NCBI GenBank assembly: GCA_947565875.1
Contig: CANOHR010000029.1
Coordinates: 1-9,316, forward strand
Length of the DNA stretch: 9,316 nucleotides
Direction: 5' to 3'
Source of the DNA: an uncultured Pseudoflavonifractor sp.
GTDB lineage: Bacteria; Bacillota; Clostridia; Oscillospirales; Oscillospiraceae
Under the pieces are notes generated by a model. That model worked only from the letters and a program-made list of their open reading frames with translations. It was not told where the DNA came from and did not search any database. Within the stretch, counting starts at the first letter, position 1; every line of letters starts with the position of its first letter. Both the position numbers and the translations under genes were made by a program. Below are positions 5,665 to 9,316 of this stretch, in pieces.

Positions 5665-8600
5665 TTGGAATATTTTCGCTGTGACAACTCCGACTGCGGC
5701 TATGTGACGGAGGACCCCGGCCTGGAAAAATGCCCCCAGTGCGGCGGGGACTTCTTTATCCCTGTGGAGGAGGATTACATCTCCGGCTACGGCTGGCTGT
5801 GCCTGGCGGACCAGGCGGAGGAGAAGGAGGAAAACGAAAAGGCTCTTGATTACATCAAGCGGGCGGTGGACGAGGAGTATCCCCCCGCCCTCTACCGTAT
5901 GGGCGTATGCTACCTCCGGGGCCTTTTGGGGCTGGAGGCGAACATGGACAAGGCGGTGGAGTTCTTCCAGCAGGTGGCGGAGAAGGACGACCCTGCCGGA
6001 TGGTGCGCCCTGGGACAGCTCTACCAGCAGGGGGAAGGGGTAGAGAGGGACTTTGACAAGGCGGTGGAGTTCTTTGAGAAGGCCGCCGAGGCGGAGTATG
6101 CCCCCGGCGTCTGCGCCCTGGGCCTTTGCTACGAATGCGGCGAGGGCAAGGACCAGAGCTGGGAGAAGGCCACCGAGCTTTACCGTCAGGCCGCCGACAT
6201 GGGCTACCCCCGTGCCCAGTGCAACCTTGCCTGGTGCTACGAATTTGGAAAGGGCGTTCCCCAGAGCATCAAGGACGCGGTATACTGGTACTCCATGGCC
6301 GCCGACCAGGAGGACCCCCGGGCCCTTTGCAACCTGGGGCTATGCTACGAGAAGGGAGACGGGGTGGAGCAAAGCTGGGAGAAGGCCACCACCCTTTACC
6401 GGGCCGCCGCCGACCGGGGCTATCCCCCCGCCCAATGCAACCTTGCCTGGTGCTACGAGGCGGGCATGGGCGTGGAAAAGGACCAGAAGGAGGCCATCCA
6501 GTGGTACACCAAGGCCGCCGATCTGGGCGATCCCCGGGCCCAGTGCAACCTGGGGCTTTGTTATGAAAAAGGAGACGGAGTGGCGCAGAGCATGGAGAAG
6601 GCCGTCCAGCTCTACCGCCTGTCCGCCGACCAGGGGTATCCTCCCGCCCAGTGTAACCTGGGCTGGTGCTATGAGGCGGGAGAGGGGGTGCCCCAAAGCT
6701 GGCCGGAGGCCATCCGGTGGTATACCGCCGCCGCCGACCAGGGGTATCCCCGCGCCCAGTGCAACCTGGGCTGGTGCTGCGAGTCGGGTATGGGAGTGGA
6801 GCAAAGCTGGGAGGACGCCGTTGCCTGGTACGCCAAGGCTGCCGGACAGGGCGATCCCCGGGCCCTCAATAACCTGGGCTGGTGCTACGAACACGGCAAG
6901 GGTATCGGCGTGGACATGGCCGAGGCGGTAAAGCTCTATGAAGCCGCCGCCATGCGGAACTTCCCCCCCGCCATCTGCCGTTACGGCCTCTGCTTTGAAA
7001 ACGGGGAGGAGGTAGAGCAAAGCTGGGAAAAGGCCGCCCAACTCTATCTTCAGTCCGCCCAGGCCGACTATGTCCCCGCCATGTGCAACTACGCCTGGTG
7101 CTGTGAGTTTGGCAAGGGCGTGGAAAAAAGCCTGGAGGAATCCTTCCGCTGGAACAATATGGCCGCTGAGAGGGGCTTCCCCCGGGGCCTTTGCCGGATC
7201 GGCCTTTTCTACGAAGAGGGCGAGATCGTAGAGCAGAGTTGGGAGAAAGCCACCGAATATTACCGCAAGGCCGCCGAGAAGGACTACCCCCCCGGACAGT
7301 GCAACCTGGGCTGGTGCTATGAGGCGGGCAAGGGCGTCCCCCAGAGCTGGGAGGAGGCCGCCAAGTGGTATCTGGCCGCCGCCCAGCAGGGATATCCCCG
7401 TGCCCAGTGTAACCTGGGCTGGTGCTACGAAGCGGGCCAGGGCCTTCCCCAAAGCTGGGAGGAGGCGGTGCGCTGGTACGCTGCCGCCGCCGAGCAGGGC
7501 TATGTCCGGGCCCAGTGCAACCTGGGCTGGTGCTATGAAGCGGGCAAGGGCCTCCCTCAAAGCTGGGAGAAGGCGGTGGAGTGGTACCGCCGGGCCGCCG
7601 ACGCGGGCCAGGCCAGGGCCCAGACCAACCTGGGCTGGTGCTATGAGCGGGGCAAGGGCGTAGAGGTCAATTATAACGAAGCCTTCCGGCTCTATTCCCT
7701 GGCGGCGGAGCAGGACTACCCCCCCGCCATCTGCAACCTGGGCGTCTGCCATGAGATGGGCTGGGGCACCAAGCAAAGCTGGGAAAAGGCGGTGGAATGC
7801 TATCAGAAGGCCGCCGATATGGACGACGACGCCGCCCAGTGCAATCTGGGCTGGTGCTACGAGGCGGGCAAAGGGGTCCCTGAGGACAAGGTCAAGGCGG
7901 TGGAATGGTATAAAAAGTCCGCCGATCAGGGCTACCTCCGGGCTCAGTGCAACCTGGGCTACTGCTACGAAGCTGGGATCGGAGTGGAGAAGGACCTGAC
8001 CGAGGCCGTCTTCTGGTACACCAAGGCCGCTGAGAAGGGCTATGCCCGCGCCCAGTGCAATCTGGCCTACCTCTACGACGAGGGCATTGGGGTGGAGCAG
8101 GACTACGATACTGCCGTTCACTGGTACACCCAGGCGGTCCAGCAGAACTACCCCCGGGCCTGCTGCAACCTGGGCTTCTGCTACGAAATGGGCCACGGCG
8201 TAGCCAAGGACGAGAAGGAGGCCGCCCGGCTCTATGCCCTGGGAGCCGAAGGGGGAGACTCGGTCTCCCAGTGCAATCTGGCCTGGTTCTACATGCACGG
8301 CACCGGAGTGGAAAAGAATCTGGAAAAGGCCTTTTCCCTCTTCTCCCAGGCCGCCGAGAAGGGGAACCTGCGGGGTATCTACAACGTGGGCCTGTGCTAC
8401 TCCAGCGGCGACGGGGTCCATAAGGACCGGGTAAAGGCCGTAGAGTGGTTCCGCAAGGGCGCCGTCCGGGACCACGGCGGCTGCCTCTACTGGCTGGGCC
8501 GCTATTACGAGGATGGCCTGGGGGGCCTGGAGAAAGACCCGGCCAAGGCTCTCGGCTACTACCAGCGTGCCGACGCCCAGAAGTTTGAGAAGGCCAGGGA

Positions 8601-8817
8601 GGCCATCGACCGGCTTCAGAAAGCCGGCGTTACCGCCGCCTCCCTCAATAACACCGTCACCCCCCCGGTGTCCCCCGCTCCCCCGGCCCCGGAACCTCCC
8701 GTGGAGGCTCCCAAGGCAGTGGAAAGGCCCAGGGAGGAAGAGAAACCCGTGGAGGAAAAGTCCAAGGACGAGGAAAAGCCCAAAAAGGGCGGGTTCTTCA
8801 AGAAGTTCTTTGGATAA
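5665..8817 (+). CDS. Zinc-ribbon protein with 25 Sel1-like repeats
   Basis: The 1050-residue protein has no signal peptide or membrane span. Residues 6-26 carry a zinc ribbon (C6-x4-C11, C23-x2-C26). Residues 39-73 are a divergent lead-in helix pair, and 74-975 hold 25 Sel1-like repeats of 36 or 37 residues with the pattern A.CNLGWCYE.G.GV.QSWE.A..WY..AA..GYP. Residues 976-1035 form a Pro-, Glu- and Lys-rich linker and the end is KKGGFFKKFFG. Sel1 repeats are TPR-like helical hairpins that stack into a superhelix and bind proteins, so a scaffold or adaptor role is the best inference; no enzyme motif is seen. The start is TTG 5665, set by AGGAGGT seven bases upstream. Most repeats hold two cysteines, giving about 50 in total. 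The gene has its own promoter and terminator and no obvious functional partner nearby. Confidence 0.88.
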   Translation: MEYFRCDNSDCGYVTEDPGLEKCPQCGGDFFIPVEEDYISGYGWLCLADQAEEKEENEKALDYIKRAVDEEYPPALYRMGVCYLRGLLGLEANMDKAVEFFQQVAEKDDPAGWCALGQLYQQGEGVERDFDKAVEFFEKAAEAEYAPGVCALGLCYECGEGKDQSWEKATELYRQAADMGYPRAQCNLAWCYEFGKGVPQSIKDAVYWYSMAADQEDPRALCNLGLCYEKGDGVEQSWEKATTLYRAAADRGYPPAQCNLAWCYEAGMGVEKDQKEAIQWYTKAADLGDPRAQCNLGLCYEKGDGVAQSMEKAVQLYRLSADQGYPPAQCNLGWCYEAGEGVPQSWPEAIRWYTAAADQGYPRAQCNLGWCCESGMGVEQSWEDAVAWYAKAAGQGDPRALNNLGWCYEHGKGIGVDMAEAVKLYEAAAMRNFPPAICRYGLCFENGEEVEQSWEKAAQLYLQSAQADYVPAMCNYAWCCEFGKGVEKSLEESFRWNNMAAERGFPRGLCRIGLFYEEGEIVEQSWEKATEYYRKAAEKDYPPGQCNLGWCYEAGKGVPQSWEEAAKWYLAAAQQGYPRAQCNLGWCYEAGQGLPQSWEEAVRWYAAAAEQGYVRAQCNLGWCYEAGKGLPQSWEKAVEWYRRAADAGQARAQTNLGWCYERGKGVEVNYNEAFRLYSLAAEQDYPPAICNLGVCHEMGWGTKQSWEKAVECYQKAADMDDDAAQCNLGWCYEAGKGVPEDKVKAVEWYKKSADQGYLRAQCNLGYCYEAGIGVEKDLTEAVFWYTKAAEKGYARAQCNLAYLYDEGIGVEQDYDTAVHWYTQAVQQNYPRACCNLGFCYEMGHGVAKDEKEAARLYALGAEGGDSVSQCNLAWFYMHGTGVEKNLEKAFSLFSQAAEKGNLRGIYNVGLCYSSGDGVHKDRVKAVEWFRKGAVRDHGGCLYWLGRYYEDGLGGLEKDPAKALGYYQRADAQKFEKAREAIDRLQKAGVTAASLNNTVTPPVSPAPPAPEPPVEAPKAVERPREEEKPVEEKSKDEEKPKKGGFFKKFFG
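5884..8589 (+). repeat. In-gene tandem array, 108-bp period (Sel1 repeats)
   Basis: Twenty-five consecutive units of 108 bp (two of 111 bp) encode the Sel1-like repeats. Neighbouring units are related at the DNA level, with recurring blocks such as GCCCAGTGCAACCTGGGC. In 6103-6750 and again in 6967-7398 the units alternate between two types (LCYEKGDGVEQSWEKAT.LYR and WCYEAG.GV....EA..WY), giving a 216-bp super-period. Units at 7291-7614 are three close copies of the second type. The array is a likely site of length variation between strains. Confidence 0.88.
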
Positions 8818-8826
8818 GGAGAATAC

Positions 8827-8865
8827 AAAAGCAGGCTGCGGAGCCCTTCCGCAGCCTGCTTTTTT
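8827..8865. terminator. Intrinsic terminator after the Sel1 gene
   Basis: A perfect 13-bp stem (8830-8842 with 8848-8860) around the loop GCCCT is followed by T8860-8865. The stem begins about 12 bases after the Sel1 stop codon. AAAA at 8827-8830 gives a shorter T-run on the other strand, so it may also stop leftward transcription of the small gene on the right. Confidence 0.92.
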
Positions 8866-8885
8866 GTCAGGGACAGAGCCCCGAA

Positions 8886-8965
8886 GGGCAAGGGCCGGGC
8901 GGCTGATAGCCGCCCCTACATAAGGGATCTGCTTCTCCCGTAGGGACGGATATCATCCGTCCGCC
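8886..8965. repeat. Interspersed hairpin repeat, locus D
   Basis: Two repeat hairpins face each other. The first pairs GGGCGGCT (8897-8904) with AGCCGCCC (8908-8915) and is followed by CTACA. The second, in the opposite orientation, is preceded by GTAGG and pairs GGACGGAT (8944-8951) with ATCCGTCC (8955-8962). The first copy shares flanking blocks with locus A: read on the minus strand it has GTAGGGGCG, then CGCCCGGC, then CCTTGCCC, as locus A does at 49-57, 70-77 and 85-92. The stop codon of the small leftward gene (8953-8955) is in the second hairpin. A GCCC-TTCG-GGGC mini-hairpin (8878-8889, minus-strand reading) lies beside it. Confidence 0.75.
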
Positions 8966-9210
8966 CCCTGCTCCTTCCCCATCAGGTATCCCTGCATGAA
9001 GAAATGCCGGCATTCCAGTTCAAACTCCTCCCCGATCTGAGTAGTATACTCCTCCAGAAGCGGCCCGATGAGGGGGTCAAACAGAACGCGCATTTTTGTG
9101 TAAAGCTCCATCTGCCTTTTTGCGATCCGGGCGTATTCCGGGCTTTGGTAAAGATCGCCTTCATCAAACCGCCTGGCCTTTTGATACAATTCCTCCATCC
9201 ATTCTTCCAT
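8953..9210 (-). CDS. Small helical hypothetical protein
   Basis: An 85-residue protein is predicted, rich in Glu, Leu, Tyr and Met and probably all-helical, with no signal peptide or membrane span. It starts MEEWMEELYQKARRF and ends with FFMQGYLMGKEQGADG. The pattern, an N-terminal ELY helix, a middle ELYTKMRVLFDPL helix and a C-terminal F..GY..G, resembles small uncharacterised Firmicutes proteins of the DUF6809 kind, but I cannot confirm membership. ATG 9210 is chosen because GGAGG lies seven bases upstream on the minus strand. The longer form from 9234 would start inside the operator palindrome and lacks a ribosome-binding site. The last residues (ADG) and stop codon are encoded by repeat locus D. 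Function unknown. Confidence 0.65.
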   Translation of the reverse strand: MEEWMEELYQKARRFDEGDLYQSPEYARIAKRQMELYTKMRVLFDPLIGPLLEEYTTQIGEEFELECRHFFMQGYLMGKEQGADG

Positions 9211-9227
9211 TGTCTTGCCTCCGCACT

Positions 9228-9255
9228 TTGACATTCAGTGAATGTCATTTATAAT
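9228..9255 (+). promoter_or_regulatory. Consensus promoter facing right, out of the window
   Basis: TTGACA (9228-9233) and TATAAT (9250-9255) are both perfect hexamers with a 16-base spacer. Transcription would begin near 9262 and run into a gene beyond the right edge. The remaining 60 bases show no ribosome-binding site and no coding start that I can support. Confidence 0.75.
9229..9247. promoter_or_regulatory. Operator-like perfect palindrome
   Basis: TGACATTCAGTGAATGTCA has perfect 9-base arms around a single central base. It covers most of the -35 box and nearly the whole spacer of the rightward promoter, and lies just upstream of the ribosome-binding site of the leftward small gene. A dimeric repressor, for example of the TetR family, is the natural reader of such a site; none is encoded in the window. 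Confidence 0.7.
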
Positions 9256-9258
9256 GGT

Positions 9259-9288
9259 AATATAACATATACTTGACCCATATGACAA
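9259..9288 (-). promoter_or_regulatory. Possible promoter of the small leftward gene
   Basis: On the minus strand, TTGTCA (9288-9283) and TATATT (9264-9259) are separated by 18 bases. Each hexamer differs from consensus by one base. The start would fall near 9252, so the 9229-9247 palindrome would be in the early transcribed leader. Confidence 0.4.
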
Positions 9289-9301
9289 GCAGTTCATGTC
9301 G
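9283..9301. promoter_or_regulatory. Second, weaker operator-like site
   Basis: TGACA-N9-TGTCG repeats the outer half-sites and the exact spacing of the palindrome at 9229-9247 (TGACA-N9-TGTCA) with one mismatch in those ten bases. It overlaps the -35 hexamer of the possible leftward promoter. The inner bases differ, so this is suggestive only. Confidence 0.35.
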
Positions 9302-9316
9302 AATTGTGTCTAATGG

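Noticed and set aside
6340..8475. A 711-codon open frame on the minus strand across the Sel1 gene
   Set aside because: It is the antisense shadow of a 108-bp repeat array with strong codon bias: one stop-free repeat unit makes all of them stop-free. The translation is a low-complexity string of LAPAQVALGGG-like units with no ribosome-binding site.
5884..8589. CRISPR array or minisatellite as an explanation for the periodic DNA
   Set aside because: The period is exactly 36 codons, there is no stop, the changes respect the protein pattern, and there are no constant-repeat/unique-spacer boundaries.

Overview
The window is GC-rich, densely packed Gram-positive DNA. The gene order rbfA, nrnA-type DHH phosphoesterase, truB, ribF is the classic Firmicutes ribosome-maturation cluster. 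GC-rich codon use, AGGAGG-type Shine-Dalgarno sites and many interspersed GTAGGGG/CCCCTAC hairpin repeats point to a gut clostridium of the Oscillospiraceae type (Flavonifractor, Lawsonibacter, Intestinimonas relatives). That placement is my inference from style, not from a search.

Layout from left to right. Bases 1-52 probably hold the last codons of an upstream gene, infB by context. Repeat locus A (49-187) follows, then the rightward cluster rbfA (246-596), nrnA (593-1546) and truB (1539-2453), each overlapping the next by 4 to 8 bases. Repeat locus B (2449-2520) separates truB from ribF (2546-3451). Repeat locus C (about 3458-3525) separates ribF from a polytopic membrane protein of DUF1576 type (3540-4820). 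A two-way terminator (4821-4870) closes this unit and serves the convergent uridine kinase gene udk (4887-5504, minus). From a divergent promoter region (5505-5664) a very large gene reads rightward (5665-8817, TTG start). It encodes a 1050-residue protein with an N-terminal zinc ribbon, 25 cysteine-rich Sel1-like repeats, a Pro/Glu/Lys-rich linker and a short Phe/Lys-rich C-terminal tip. A strong terminator (8827-8865), repeat locus D (8886-8965) and a small leftward gene (8953-9210) follow. The right edge has a consensus promoter overlapped by a perfect palindrome, facing a gene outside the window.

The housekeeping genes fit together as translation and cofactor functions: 30S maturation, nanoRNA and pAp turnover, tRNA pseudouridine 55, FMN/FAD synthesis, and pyrimidine salvage by udk. 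The less ordinary content is a family of at least eight hairpins in four intergenic loci, all flanked by CCCTAC, with stems whose cores differ but stay paired, and which supply or overlap the stop codon of up to three genes. The Sel1 protein, the DUF1576 protein with its internal duplication and the operator-promoter at the right edge are the other items worth a second look.
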